Source: Pseudomonas sp. Os17 (lineage in GTDB: Bacteria; Pseudomonadota; Gammaproteobacteria; Pseudomonadales; Pseudomonadaceae). Taken from it: 64,000 bases of DNA. The translations under genes and the position numbers were made by a program. Positions 12,311 to 23,137 of this stretch are shown one piece after another. The stretch's first letter is position 1, and each line of letters begins with the position of its first letter. The DNA lies in contig NZ_AP014627.1 in the NCBI RefSeq assembly GCF_001547895.1, positions 5,645,501 to 5,709,500 of the forward strand, given 5' to 3'. The notes beneath the pieces are model-generated. The model was not told the origin of the DNA and did not search any database. It was given only the letters and a program-made list of their open reading frames with translations.

Positions 12311-13183
12311 TTATTGTTCTTTCTGCTTATTCAAGGCCACCTGATACAGCACGTTCTTGCGCTCACCAGTGATCTCGGCCGCCAGCGCTGCCGCCCGCTT
12401 GAGAGGCATTTCCTTGAGCAGCAGGTCAAGCACGCGCATCGACTCAGCGCTGATCGCCTCATCACCTTCCGGCGCCGTCCACCCCGCGACCAGCACTACG
12501 CACTCGCCACGCTGCTGATTGCTGTCGGATTCAACGAACTGGCGCAACTCAGAAAGCGGCAAGCCCTTGAGAGTCTCGAAAGTCTTGGTCAGCTCCCGAG
12601 CCAGCAACGCAGGCCGATCGCCACCGAATACCGCCTCCATGTCCTGCAGACACTCAAGAATCCGATGCGGAGCCTCATAGAAAATCAACGTACGCGGCTC
12701 TTCCTTGACCGCCTCCAGACGCCCACGCCGCCCAACCGCCTTGGCCGGTAGAAAACCTTCGAAGATAAACCGGTCCGATGGCAGACCTGCTGCCGACAAT
12801 GCAGCGATCAAAGCACAGGCCCCGGGCACAGGAACCACATTGATACCTGCTGCTCGCGCCTGACGCACCAAGTGATAACCAGGATCAGAAATCAACGGCG
12901 TGCCCGCATCCGAGATCAACGCAACATCATCCCCGGCGAGCAAACGGGTGATGAAACGACTGCCTTCGTCACGCTCATTATGTTCATGACAGGCCGCCAG
13001 AGGCGTGGCAATGCCGAAGTGCTGCATCAGGCGCTGAGAATGCCGGGTATCCTCCGCAGCAATGAGCGACACCTCGCGCAACAACTTCAGAGCCCGGGCG
13101 CTGATGTCGTCCAGATTACCGATGGGCGTCGCCACCACATAAAGCGAGCCAGCAGCGGAATTCAAAGGACCCGGAACAGTCAA
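12311..13183 (-). CDS. rsmI: 16S rRNA (cytidine(1402)-2'-O)-methyltransferase RsmI
   Basis: SAM-dependent tetrapyrrole-methylase-fold enzyme that methylates the ribose of 16S C1402, complementing RsmH. Motifs seen include YVVATPIGNLDDIS near the N-terminus, AAEDTRHS, SDAGTPLISDPGY and FYEAPHRI. Two starts compete: GTG at 13192 and TTG at 13183. The ribosome site AAGAGGT lies one base from the GTG but seven from the TTG, and the TTG gives the usual MTVPG-like N-terminus, so I chose 13183 (290 residues). It is divergent from lpoA, as in many gammaproteobacteria. Confidence 0.93.
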   Translation of the reverse strand: MTVPGPLNSAAGSLYVVATPIGNLDDISARALKLLREVSLIAAEDTRHSQRLMQHFGIATPLAACHEHNERDEGSRFITRLLAGDDVALISDAGTPLISDPGYHLVRQARAAGINVVPVPGACALIAALSAAGLPSDRFIFEGFLPAKAVGRRGRLEAVKEEPRTLIFYEAPHRILECLQDMEAVFGGDRPALLARELTKTFETLKGLPLSELRQFVESDSNQQRGECVVLVAGWTAPEGDEAISAESMRVLDLLLKEMPLKRAAALAAEITGERKNVLYQVALNKQKEQ

Positions 13184-13402
13184 AGCGCACACCTCTTGAT
13201 CGGCAAAAGCGCCATTGTAGCGCGTTGAAGCCCTCTCAATAGACCTGTCAATCGCTCAACACTCTGATCCTTTGCCGGCTTTTGTGCCTCCCAGCAACAT
13301 TTGCACCAGCTAAATGGACGGTTTATCACCAGTAACATCGCGCCCCGGCCAGCGCTTGGGTACAATTCCACGCTCATTTGATCGAGTATCAGGAACACTT
13401 AC

Positions 13403-15216
13403 ATGATCGCTTGCCTGCGGCTGTTTCTCGCCCTCTGCCTGGCTACCCTTTTGGTGGCTTGCGCCAGCTCGCCCTCCTCCAGCCTTGGCGAACTTCCACG
13501 GACACCGGATGCCAGCATCGAGCAATTGCTCGAACAGGCCGCCACCAGCAAAAGCCCCGACAAAGCCGCCCTGCTACGCCTGAGCGCGGCAGACATGGCG
13601 TATCGCCAAGGCAACGCCGGACGCGCCGGACAGATTCTGCAGCAAGTGCCGCTGGATCAGCTCAAACCTGCCCAGCAAATCTTCGCCAGCACGCTGTCCG
13701 CCGAGCTGGCCATGGTACGCAATCAGCCAAAGGCGGCTTTAACCGCCTTGAGCCATCCCAGCCTGCAGCACCTGAGCGAGCTGCCCGCACCACAACAGAT
13801 TCGCACCGGCACCGTTCATGCTCGCGCCCTTGAGGCCGACGGCCAAACATTGGCAGCCGCCAAGGAGCGGATCTTTATTGCCCCCTTGCTCAAAGACGAT
13901 GCCGCAGCAAAGAACCACGAAGCCATTTGGGCACTGATCGCCGCCCTGCCAACCGACCAACTGCAGCCAGCGGGCAATGACGATCTGGCCGGCTGGATGA
14001 GCCTGGCCCTGGCAGTCAAGAGCGCCGGCACCCTGGAACAGCAGCAGGCCGCCATTGATCAGTGGCGCGCACAGAATCCAAAACACCCTGCTGCCCTCCA
14101 ATTGCCGCAACCGCTGATCAAGCTCAAAGAGCTGGCCAGCCAACCCGTGTCGAAAATCGCCCTGCTGCTGCCACAGGACGGCCCGCTGGCCTCTGTAGCC
14201 AAAGCCCTGCGCGAAGGCTTCATGGCGGCCCACTATCAAGCACAGCAAGCCGGACAGAAACCACCCAGCATCGAGTTCTACGACAGCTCGCGCCTGAGCT
14301 CCCTGGATGACTTCTATCGCAAGGCCCAAGCAGCCGGCGTGCAGTTGGTAGTCGGCCCACTGGAAAAACCCCTGGTCAAACAGCTGGCTGCACGCCCGCA
14401 ACTGCCGATTACTACCCTGGCACTGAACTACAGCGAGGGCGGCGAACAGGGCCCTGCGCAACTGTTCCAGTTTGGCCTGGCAGCCGAAGACGAAGCCCGT
14501 GAAGTTTCTCGTCGCGCCCGCGCCGACGGCTTGCACCGTGCCGCCGCGCTGGTCCCCAAGGGTGAATGGGGCGATCGCGTGCTCAAAGCCTTCCGCCAGG
14601 ATTGGGAAGCCAACGGCGGCAGCATGATCGGCATCGAACGCATCGATCAGCCAGTCGCCCTGGCCCAGCAGATTGCCGACCTGTTCCAACTGCGCCAAAG
14701 CGAAGGTCGCGCCAAGAGCCTGCAAAGCACCGTAGGCACTCAAGTCGCCGCGCAACCGGCACGCCGCCAGGACATCGAGTTCATTTTCCTTGCTGCAACG
14801 CCACAGCAGGCACAACAGATCAAGCCGACCCTGAACTTCCAATACGCCGGGGACGTTCCGGTGTACGCCACCTCCAACGTATTCAGTGCCAGCGGCGATC
14901 AGAACCAATACAACGACATGAACGGAGTAATGTTCTGTGAAACCCCCTGGCTGCTAGACGCCAACGGCCTTCTGCGGCGCCAGGTCACTGCACAATGGCC
15001 ACAAGCCGGAGGCAGCCTAGGTCGCCTGTACGCCATGGGCGTCGACGCCTATCGTCTTGCACCTCGCCTGGGCCAGCTCAAGGCCCTGCCTGACAGCCGG
15101 ATCGATGGTGAGTCCGGCAGCCTGGGCATGGCCGCAGGTCAGCGTATCGAACGCCAGCTGCCGTGGGCCAAGTTCGTCAACGGCCAGGTCACCCGCCTGC
15201 CCGATACACCGCGCTG

Positions 15217-15217
<1 letters not shown>
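13403..15217 (+). CDS. lpoA: Penicillin-binding protein activator LpoA (outer membrane lipoprotein)
   Basis: Outer-membrane lipoprotein that reaches through the periplasm to activate the bifunctional synthase PBP1A. The 604-residue protein has a lipoprotein signal with lipobox LVAC (cysteine 20), an N-terminal helical TPR-like region (to about residue 240) and a C-terminal periplasmic-binding-protein-like domain starting near KIALLLPQDGPLA. The latter is the LppC/YraM family fold. It begins the lpoA-yraN-gmhA-dolP cluster and its TGA overlaps the yraN ATG by one base. Confidence 0.95.
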
Positions 15218-16861
<1,644 letters not shown>

Positions 16862-16887
16862 CACAGCACTGCGTCAGACACAAAAAA

Positions 16888-16913
16888 GGCGATCCATCTG
16901 GATCGCCTTTTTT
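16888..16913. terminator. Bidirectional intrinsic terminator between dolP and sspB
   Basis: Perfect 8-bp stem GGCGATCC/GGATCGCC with an ATCT loop, flanked by six A on the left and six T on the right, so it can end transcription of both the plus-strand dolP operon and the minus-strand sspA-sspB unit. Confidence 0.93.
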
Positions 16914-16914
16914 A

Positions 16915-17328
16915 TTACTTGACCACTTTCAAGCTGGGCCGGCCACTGGGGCGCGGCGGCTCACTGTCCGGTGGCGGCAAATCGTCATCCGGCTCGATGT
17001 CATCTTCTTCGTCCAGAGGCGACTCCAGATCAAAGACCATGCCCTGACCATTCTCGCGCGCATAGATTCCGAGTATCGCCGCGACCGGTACGTGCAAGCT
17101 GTGTGGCACACCGCCGAAGCGCCCTTCAAAGGTCACGGCGTCGTTGTCCATGTGCAGATGACGCACGGCACTGGGAGAAATATTCAGGACAATTTGCCCA
17201 TCACTGGCAAAGCCCTGGGGCACCTGCACAGCCGGATAGTCGGAATTGACCAGCAGGTGCGGGGTGCAATCGTTGTCCACAATCCACTCATAGAGCGCGC
17301 GGACCAGATAAGGTCGACTGGAGTTCAT
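16915..17328 (-). CDS. sspB: ClpXP protease specificity-enhancing factor SspB
   Basis: Adaptor that captures ssrA-tagged proteins (and RseA fragments in E. coli) and delivers them to ClpXP. The 137-residue protein has the conserved RPYLVRALYEWIVDN start and the substrate-binding core with HLLVNSDYP and VLNISPSAV. An acidic, proline-rich linker (residues about 105-128) leads to the tail LKVVK, the ClpX-docking motif. It lies 16 bases downstream of sspA, as in E. coli, and is co-transcribed with it. Confidence 0.96.
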   Translation of the reverse strand: MNSSRPYLVRALYEWIVDNDCTPHLLVNSDYPAVQVPQGFASDGQIVLNISPSAVRHLHMDNDAVTFEGRFGGVPHSLHVPVAAILGIYARENGQGMVFDLESPLDEEDDIEPDDDLPPPDSEPPRPSGRPSLKVVK

Positions 17329-17344
17329 AGCGGCTCCTTAAGCC

Positions 17345-17962
17345 TCAGCGCATGTCACGTTCGACGCCAGACAGACTCGCCTGGAAAGCCTCACGCGCAA
17401 ATTGGCGGTCCATATAATCAAGCAGCGGCTTGGCCTGCCGCGGCAATTCGATACCCAGGATTGGCAATCTCCAGAGTATGGGCAGTAGGCAGCAGTCCAC
17501 CAGACTTTGTTCCTCACTGAGGAAAAATGGTTTGTCGGCAAACAGCGGAGACACTCCGGTCAGACTTTCACGCAATTCCTTACGCGCCTGCACCCGCGCC
17601 GCCTCCTTGGTCCGCGGATCCAGGATCAGATCCACCTGCCCGCACCAATCACGCTGGATTCGGTGCATCAGCAAACGACTGTTGGCACGCGCCACAGGGT
17701 AAACCGGCAACAGCGGCGGATGAGGGTAACGCTCATCCAGGTACTCCATCACCACTGTCGATTCCCACAACGCCAGGTCACGATCAACCAGCGTTGGCAA
17801 GCTCCCGTAAGGATTCACTTCGATCAGCTTCGGCGGCTGACGGCCCGCCTCCACACTGATGATCTCGGCGCTGACACCCTTCTCCGCCAGCACAATGCGC
17901 ACCCGGTGGGAATAGTGGTCGGCGGGATCGGAGTAACAGGCCAACCGATTGGTCACGCCCAT
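17345..17962 (-). CDS. sspA: Stringent starvation protein A SspA
   Basis: Glutathione-S-transferase-fold protein that binds RNA polymerase and modulates transcription under starvation and acid stress rather than acting as an enzyme. The 205-residue product has a thioredoxin-like N-terminal domain ([17 protein letters not shown]) and a helical C-terminal domain. The E. coli surface motif PHP is seen in [11 protein letters not shown] (about residues 80-90). It sits upstream of sspB and just after the terminator of the cytochrome bc1 operon. Confidence 0.96.
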   Translation of the reverse strand: MGVTNRLACYSDPADHYSHRVRIVLAEKGVSAEIISVEAGRQPPKLIEVNPYGSLPTLVDRDLALWESTVVMEYLDERYPHPPLLPVYPVARANSRLLMHRIQRDWCGQVDLILDPRTKEAARVQARKELRESLTGVSPLFADKPFFLSEEQSLVDCCLLPILWRLPILGIELPRQAKPLLDYMDRQFAREAFQASLSGVERDMR

Positions 17963-17999
17963 GGCGATCCTCCTCGCTTGTTGAAATTATCGGAAGCAG

Positions 18000-18091
18000 A
18001 AAAAACGAGCGCGCCCTCAGGGCGCCTCTGGTAACCCCCGAATGATACAGGGTTGTTACTGATCAGAGACGCCCTTGGGCGCGCACGCTCA
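18000..18091 (-). terminator. Large terminator structure after the cytochrome bc1 operon
   Basis: Read on the minus strand, a GAGCG-started arm (18091-18064) can pair with a partner arm (18030-18007) around a loop of about 33 bases. The second arm also folds on itself (GCGCCC TGA GGGCGC). It ends in GCTCG followed by a run of six T. It terminates petABC before sspA. Confidence 0.8.
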
Positions 18092-18113
18092 ACAACTGAT
18101 GCTTAAAACGTTA

Positions 18114-18896
18114 TTAATGCACATCCTTCCAGTATTCGCGCTTGAGCAGATAGGCGAACACGAAGAAGAAGGCCAGATACAAGAGCACATAAGTGCCGAT
18201 GCGCTGGTGTTGCAGCTTGACCGGGTTGGCCGAGTAGGCAAGGAAAGTCACCAGATTCTTAACCTTCTCGTCGAACTGAGCCTCGTTGAGAGTACCGGTA
18301 CCCTCTTTGACTGTCAGTTGATCGCACGCCTCGTGAGTCAGCGGTGTACCAGTCAGCGGATCGTATTGCTTCTTGCCGTCTTCAACGATCTGCACCTGCT
18401 TGCAACCGACCACTTGACGCCCTTGCAGACCGACCAGGACGTTAGGCATGCCAACGTTCGGGAAGACCTTGTTGTTCACACCCCAAGGGCGCGCAGGATC
18501 TTCATAGAAGGACTTGAGGTAGCCATAAAGCCAGTCGGTACCACGAACACGAGCCACCAGGGTCAGATCTGGCGGCGCTGCACCGAACCAGGTCTTGGCA
18601 TCCGCCGGCTGCATGCCGATGTTCATGTGGTCGCCGATCTTGGCACCAGTGAAAACCAGCTTGCTCAACATCAGGTCGTGAGGAATGCCCAAGTCATCGG
18701 CCACTCGCTCATAACGCTGGAACTTGGCGCTGTGGCAGCCCATGCAGTAGTTGGCAAAAGTACGCGCGCCGTCTTGCAGGGCGGCTTTGTCGGAGAGATC
18801 GATATCGATCTTCTCCAACTCAGGTCCGCCGTGCTCGGCCGCGAAAGACAATACAGGCATAGCAGCAAGAATCAGTACAGCAAATAGCTTTTTCAT
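18114..18896 (-). CDS. petC: Ubiquinol-cytochrome c reductase, cytochrome c1 subunit
   Basis: Haem c-carrying subunit of the bc1 complex, passing electrons from the Rieske centre to soluble cytochrome c. The 260-residue precursor has a signal peptide (cleavage near SFAAEH, about residue 20), a CMGCH haem-attachment motif (51-55), a likely axial methionine in NIGMQPADA and a C-terminal membrane anchor (about residues 232-250). The frame is open upstream of the chosen ATG at 18896, but that start shares one base with the petB stop and precedes a good signal peptide. Confidence 0.96.
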   Translation of the reverse strand: MKKLFAVLILAAMPVLSFAAEHGGPELEKIDIDLSDKAALQDGARTFANYCMGCHSAKFQRYERVADDLGIPHDLMLSKLVFTGAKIGDHMNIGMQPADAKTWFGAAPPDLTLVARVRGTDWLYGYLKSFYEDPARPWGVNNKVFPNVGMPNVLVGLQGRQVVGCKQVQIVEDGKKQYDPLTGTPLTHEACDQLTVKEGTGTLNEAQFDEKVKNLVTFLAYSANPVKLQHQRIGTYVLLYLAFFFVFAYLLKREYWKDVH

Positions 18897-20107
18897 CAGC
18901 CAGTCACCCTTTCCGGAACCGGTTTGGTCTTCTCGAGCCTGGTGTAGAACGGCATCAGAATGAAGTAGGCGAAGTACAGGAAGGTACATACCTGCGACAG
19001 CAGCGTACGGCCCGGAGTCGGTGCCAGAACACCCAGCACACCCAGGATCACGAACGAGATGCAGAACACCAGCAGCCAGATCTTGCTCAGCCAGCCTTTG
19101 TAGCGCATGGACTTGACCGGGCTGCGGTCAAGCCAAGGCAGTACGAACAGGACCGCAATTGCAGCGCCCATGGCGATAACACCCAAGAGCTTGTCCGGCA
19201 CCGCACGCAGGATCGCGTAGAACGGCGTGAAGTACCAAACCGGAGCAATGTGCTCGGGAGTCTTGAACGGGTTGGCTTGTTCGAAGTTCGGTTTCTCGAG
19301 GAAATAACCGCCCATTTCCGGGAAGAAGAACACGATCGAGCAGAAGATGAACAGGAACACCACTACGCCGACGATATCCTTCACGGTGTAGTAAGGGTGG
19401 AAAGGAATGCCATCCAGCGGGATGCCGTTCTCGTCCTTGTTCTTCTTGATGTCTACGCCATCCGGGTTGTTCGAACCCACTTCGTGCAACGCCAGGATGT
19501 GCAGCACCACCAGGCCGAGGATCACGATCGGCAGGGCTACTACGTGCAGGGCGAAGAAGCGGTTCAGAGTAATCCCGGAAATCAGGTAGTCACCACGAAT
19601 CCACTGGGTCAGGTCGTCACCAATAACGGGGATCGCACCGAACAGCGAGATGATTACCTGAGCACCCCAATAGGACATCTGTCCCCAAGGCAGCAGGTAG
19701 CCCATGAAGGCTTCAGCCATCAGCGCCAGGTAGATCAGCATGCCGAACAGCCACACCAGCTCACGAGGCTTCTGGTAGGAACCGTAGAGCAAGCCACGGA
19801 ACATGTGCAGATAGACCACGATGAAGAACGCCGAAGCGCCGGTGGAGTGAAGCAGACGCAGGATCGCGCCGTACTCGACGTCGCGCATGATGTATTCAAC
19901 AGAAGCGAAGGCCTCTTCTGCCGAAGGGGTGTAGCTCATGGTCAGCCAGACACCGGTAACGATCTGATTGACCAGCACCAGCAGCGCCAGGGAGCCAAAG
20001 AAATAGAAGAAGTTGAAGTTCTTCGGAGCGTAATACTTGCTGAGATGGTCTTCCCACATCTTGGTCGCGGGGAAGCGCGCATCAACCCAATCCATGAACT
20101 TGCTCAT
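18896..20107 (-). CDS. petB: Ubiquinol-cytochrome c reductase, cytochrome b subunit
   Basis: Membrane core of the bc1 complex with two b haems and the Qo and Qi quinone sites. The 403-residue product has eight or so membrane segments. Two helices carry the paired haem-ligand histidines (RLLHSTGASAFFIVVYLHMF and FFALHVVALPIVILGLVVLH). The Qo loop motif reads PVWY rather than mitochondrial PEWY. Start chosen at ATG 20107 (TGATG with the Rieske gene); a GTG one codon upstream is less likely. Middle gene of petABC. Confidence 0.97.
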   Translation of the reverse strand: MSKFMDWVDARFPATKMWEDHLSKYYAPKNFNFFYFFGSLALLVLVNQIVTGVWLTMSYTPSAEEAFASVEYIMRDVEYGAILRLLHSTGASAFFIVVYLHMFRGLLYGSYQKPRELVWLFGMLIYLALMAEAFMGYLLPWGQMSYWGAQVIISLFGAIPVIGDDLTQWIRGDYLISGITLNRFFALHVVALPIVILGLVVLHILALHEVGSNNPDGVDIKKNKDENGIPLDGIPFHPYYTVKDIVGVVVFLFIFCSIVFFFPEMGGYFLEKPNFEQANPFKTPEHIAPVWYFTPFYAILRAVPDKLLGVIAMGAAIAVLFVLPWLDRSPVKSMRYKGWLSKIWLLVFCISFVILGVLGVLAPTPGRTLLSQVCTFLYFAYFILMPFYTRLEKTKPVPERVTG

Positions 20108-20700
20108 CACGCTTTCTCCGTGTCGACGCCAATGACGATGATGTCATCCGACTCATAGGAATGCGGGGGTACTGGCAGGTTCAGGGGCGCAGGCTGCGCC
20201 TTGTAGACGCGACCAGCCAGATCGTAGTGGGAGCCGTGGCAAGGGCAGAAATAGCCACCTACCCAGTCCTTGCCCAGATCGGCGGGCGCCACTTCAGGAC
20301 GGAAGGTCGGAGAACAACCCAGGTGAGTGCAGATCCCGATCAGCAGCAGGATCTCTGGCTTGATCGAACGCACTTCCGGATCGACGTAGGTTGGTTGTAC
20401 CGAGTTCTTGGAGTCAGGGTCAGACAGCTGGCCCTCGATCTTTTTAAGATTCCCCAGGATTTCCTCTGTACGGCGGACGATGAACACCGGCTGACCACGC
20501 CATTCAGCAATCATCTGCTGACCTGGGTCGATCTTGCTGATATTCACTTTCACCGGTGCACCTGCGGCTTTCGCCTTGGCACTGGGAAACCATGACCCCA
20601 CGAACGGGACCGCAGCCCCCACCGCTCCTGCAGCACCCACCACGGATGTGGCTGCTACTAAGAAGCGACGCCGGCCTGCATTCACGCCGTCATTGCTCAT
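20107..20700 (-). CDS. petA: Ubiquinol-cytochrome c reductase, Rieske iron-sulfur subunit
   Basis: Rieske [2Fe-2S] protein that takes the first electron from ubiquinol at the Qo site. The 197-residue protein begins with a twin-arginine motif (GRRRFLV, residues 9-15) and a membrane anchor retained after Tat export. Cluster ligands are seen in CTHLGC (124-129; cysteine 124, histidine 126) and CPCHGSHYD (152-160; cysteine 152, histidine 155), with the two remaining cysteines forming the disulfide. First gene of the bc1 operon. Confidence 0.97.
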   Translation of the reverse strand: MSNDGVNAGRRRFLVAATSVVGAAGAVGAAVPFVGSWFPSAKAKAAGAPVKVNISKIDPGQQMIAEWRGQPVFIVRRTEEILGNLKKIEGQLSDPDSKNSVQPTYVDPEVRSIKPEILLLIGICTHLGCSPTFRPEVAPADLGKDWVGGYFCPCHGSHYDLAGRVYKAQPAPLNLPVPPHSYESDDIIVIGVDTEKA

Positions 20701-20782
20701 TCAGTCCTCTCCCATCAGCTTTGTGGCCTGTTAAATCAGGCATCTACTAAGTAAAAATCTGAACTTATAAAAATTTTGCCGA

Positions 20783-20811
20783 ATGGTAATGAAAAGCCCC
20801 TATTCTGACAA
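20783..20811 (-). promoter_or_regulatory. Candidate sigma-70 promoter of the bc1 operon
   Basis: On the minus strand TTGTCA (20811-20806) and TACCAT (20788-20783) are separated by 17 bases, about 85 bases upstream of the petA start. A second TATACT-like hexamer lies further upstream near 20842-20847 and could be another start. Confidence 0.5.
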
Positions 20812-20900
20812 GGTAATTACCAAGCCCAGCCAGCCCGAAGCCTTGTAGTATAGGGCCTCCGCGGATGTGGCAAGTTGTCACAGAGCAAATTTCAGACAAT

Positions 20901-20934
20901 AAAAAACGCCCAGCTCCGCAAGGAGACTGGGCGT
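20901..20934 (-). terminator. Intrinsic terminator after rpsI
   Basis: On the minus strand a long hairpin (ACGCCCAG pairing with CTGGGCGT, with an inner CTCC/GGAG stem and a four-base loop) is followed by a T run. It ends the rplM-rpsI transcript. Confidence 0.92.
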
Positions 20935-20953
20935 CTTTGAACGCAGTAGCGAA

Positions 20954-21346
20954 TTAACGCTTGGAGTATTGCGGACGCTTACGCGCTTTACGCAGACCCA
21001 CTTTCTTACGTTCAACTTCACGTGCGTCACGGGTTACGAAACCAGCTTTACGCAGAGCGCTGCGCAGAGTTTCGTCGTAATCCATCAGAGCGCGAGTGAT
21101 ACCGTGGCGGATCGCGCCAGCTTGACCACTTACACCGCCGCCGATAACGGTAACGTAGATATCGAACTTCTCAACAGTCTCGGTCAGCTCCAGCGGCTGA
21201 CGAACTACCATGCGGGCAGTTTCGCGACCGAAGAAGTTATCCAGGGAACGGTTGTTGATCGAGATGTTGCCAGTGCCCGGACGCAGGAAAACGCGTGCGG
21301 TTGCAGTCTTGCGACGGCCAGTGCCGTAATTTTGAGTCGCCGACAT
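20954..21346 (-). CDS. rpsI: 30S ribosomal protein S9
   Basis: Small-subunit protein whose C-terminal tail reaches the P-site tRNA. The 130-residue product shows the family start [15 protein letters not shown], the [21 protein letters not shown] core and the basic tail [14 protein letters not shown] with the conserved terminal arginine. It lies 14 bases after rplM, the near-universal L13-S9 pair. Confidence 0.98.
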   Translation of the reverse strand: MSATQNYGTGRRKTATARVFLRPGTGNISINNRSLDNFFGRETARMVVRQPLELTETVEKFDIYVTVIGGGVSGQAGAIRHGITRALMDYDETLRSALRKAGFVTRDAREVERKKVGLRKARKRPQYSKR

Positions 21347-21360
21347 AATGAACTATTCCG

Positions 21361-21789
21361 TTAAATCTTCAGTTCTTGGGGCTGCTGAGCAGTATGAGGG
21401 TGAGCAGCGCCCGCATAGACTTTCAGCTTACGGTACATGTCGCGACCCAGCGGGTTCTTAGGCAGCATGCCTTTTACCGCGGTCTCGATCACGCGCTCAG
21501 GGGCCTTGGCGATCAGCTTTTCGAAGTTGATCGACTTGATGCCGCCCGGGAAACCGGAGTGGGAGTAGTACATTTTGTCAGTGGTTTTAGCGCCAGTAAC
21601 ACGTACCTGCTCGGCATTGATAACGACGATGTAGTCGCCGGTGTCAACGTGAGGAGTGTACTCAGGCTTGTGCTTGCCACGCAGACGGCTCGCGATTTCG
21701 GTGGCCAGACGACCCAGGGTCTGACCAGCAGCGTCGACGACGAACCAGTCGCGCTTTACTGTTTCCGGTTTAGCAGTAAAAGTTTTCAT
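21361..21789 (-). CDS. rplM: 50S ribosomal protein L13
   Basis: Early-assembly large-subunit protein. The 142-residue product has the standard start [20 protein letters not shown], the [26 protein letters not shown] core (about residues 26-47) and the [17 protein letters not shown] segment. First gene of the rplM-rpsI operon, with a good sigma-70 promoter 40-70 bases upstream. Confidence 0.98.
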   Translation of the reverse strand: MKTFTAKPETVKRDWFVVDAAGQTLGRLATEIASRLRGKHKPEYTPHVDTGDYIVVINAEQVRVTGAKTTDKMYYSHSGFPGGIKSINFEKLIAKAPERVIETAVKGMLPKNPLGRDMYRKLKVYAGAAHPHTAQQPQELKI

Positions 21790-21830
21790 TCTTTATAGCC
21801 TCAGGGGCCGCCCAGCAAAATAGACGGCGG

Positions 21831-21859
21831 ATCTTACTGAATAGTGCGTACTTTGACAA
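21831..21859 (-). promoter_or_regulatory. Sigma-70 promoter of rplM-rpsI
   Basis: On the minus strand TTGTCA (21859-21854) and TAAGAT (21836-21831) are separated by exactly 17 bases. The predicted start lies about 35 bases before the rplM ATG. Confidence 0.75.
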
Positions 21860-22036
21860 GGTCAAAGGCAGCCGGACACAGACGCTATCGGGGGCTCGGG
21901 TCAGCGCGTCTGGAATACGGCAAGATTCTTCGGCAGGCGGCGCATCACTTCCACTGCAGAAAGAGCTGCCGAATTATGCAGATTGCGAAAAAAATTTCAA
22001 CCTGCTTTTATGATTGTTTTGCCAAGGAAGTACCCG

Positions 22037-23077
22037 ATGGACTACCGCCAGCTGGGCCGAACCGACCTTAACGTCAGCGCAATTTGCCTGGGCACCATGA
22101 CCTGGGGCGAACAGAATACCGAGGCTGAAGCCTTCGCTCAGATCGAGCGAGCCAAACACGCCGGAATCAACTTCATCGACACCGCCGAGATGTACCCGGT
22201 GCCCCCCAAGGCCGACACCTACGCCACCACCGAGCGCTATATCGGCAACTGGTTCAAGCAACGCGGCGACCGTGCCGACTGGATCCTGGCCAGCAAAATC
22301 GCCGGCCCCGGCAACACCATCGACTACATCCGCGACAAACAACTCAAGCACAACCGCAAACACATAGTCGAAGCCGTGGATGCCAGCCTCAAGCGCTTGC
22401 AGACCGACTGGATCGACCTTTATCAGTTGCACTGGCCCGAGCGCAGCACCAACTTCTTCGGTCAACTGGGCTACAAGCACCAGGCCGACGAAGACTTCAC
22501 CCCGCTGGAAGAAACCCTCGAAGCCCTGGACGAACAGGTCAAGGCCGGCAAGATCCGCCATATCGGCCTGTCCAATGAAACGCCCTGGGGCACCATGAAG
22601 TTCCTCGCCCTGGCCGAGAGCCGTGGCTGGCCTCGCGCAGTCTCGATCCAGAACCCCTACAACCTGCTCAACCGCAGCTTTGAAGTGGGCCTGGCGGAAA
22701 TCGCCATTCGCGAACAATGCGGCCTGTTGGCCTACTCTCCATTGGCCTTTGGCTACCTGTCCGGCAAATACGAAGGCGGCGCCCGGCCAGCCAAGGCTCG
22801 ACTGAGCCTCTATAGCCGCTTCAGCCGCTACTTCAATCCTCAGTCGGAAGCGGCCTGCAGCCGTTACGTCGCCCTGGCCCGCGAACACGGACTGGATCCA
22901 GCGCAAATGGCCCTGGCCTTCGTCAATCAGCAGCCCTTCGTGACCAGCAACATCATCGGCGCCACGACCCTGGACCAGCTGGACAGCAACATCGCCAGTG
23001 CCGAATTGAAATTGTCGGAAGAAGTCCTGGCCGGTATCGAGGCGATTCACAAGGACCACCCCAACCCCGCCCCTTAA
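22037..23077 (+). CDS. tas: NADP(H)-dependent aldo-keto reductase, Tas family
   Basis: TIM-barrel oxidoreductase of the aldo-keto reductase superfamily; the true substrate is unknown. Length from the ATG at 22037 is 346 residues, equal to E. coli Tas. Catalytic residues are visible in FIDTAEMY (aspartate and tyrosine), in the lysine of LASKIAGP and in the histidine of YQLHWPER. The cofactor-phosphate region appears near IIGATTLDQL. The frame continues upstream, but the ATG at 22037 gives the family start MDYRQLGRTDL. A REP palindrome follows. Confidence 0.9.
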   Translation: MDYRQLGRTDLNVSAICLGTMTWGEQNTEAEAFAQIERAKHAGINFIDTAEMYPVPPKADTYATTERYIGNWFKQRGDRADWILASKIAGPGNTIDYIRDKQLKHNRKHIVEAVDASLKRLQTDWIDLYQLHWPERSTNFFGQLGYKHQADEDFTPLEETLEALDEQVKAGKIRHIGLSNETPWGTMKFLALAESRGWPRAVSIQNPYNLLNRSFEVGLAEIAIREQCGLLAYSPLAFGYLSGKYEGGARPAKARLSLYSRFSRYFNPQSEAACSRYVALAREHGLDPAQMALAFVNQQPFVTSNIIGATTLDQLDSNIASAELKLSEEVLAGIEAIHKDHPNPAP

Positions 23078-23091
23078 ACACTTCAGCAGCT

Positions 23092-23132
23092 GGCTTGCCG
23101 GCGAATGTGCGTCGCCCATTCGCCGGCAAGCC
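23092..23132. repeat. REP-type palindrome
   Basis: Perfect 16-bp inverted repeat (GGCTTGCCGGCGAATG and its complement) around a nine-base centre, between the convergent tas and acyl-CoA dehydrogenase genes. The GGCTTGCCGGCGAA core recurs at 49349-49399 and 63436-63482, as in the REP sequences of P. fluorescens-group genomes. It may also stabilise 3' ends of the two transcripts. Confidence 0.88.
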
Positions 23133-23137
23133 CATGG

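Noticed and set aside
12100..12372. Open frame of 90 codons on the plus strand
   Set aside because: It lies inside and beyond the RNase P RNA gene, whose structure explains the sequence.
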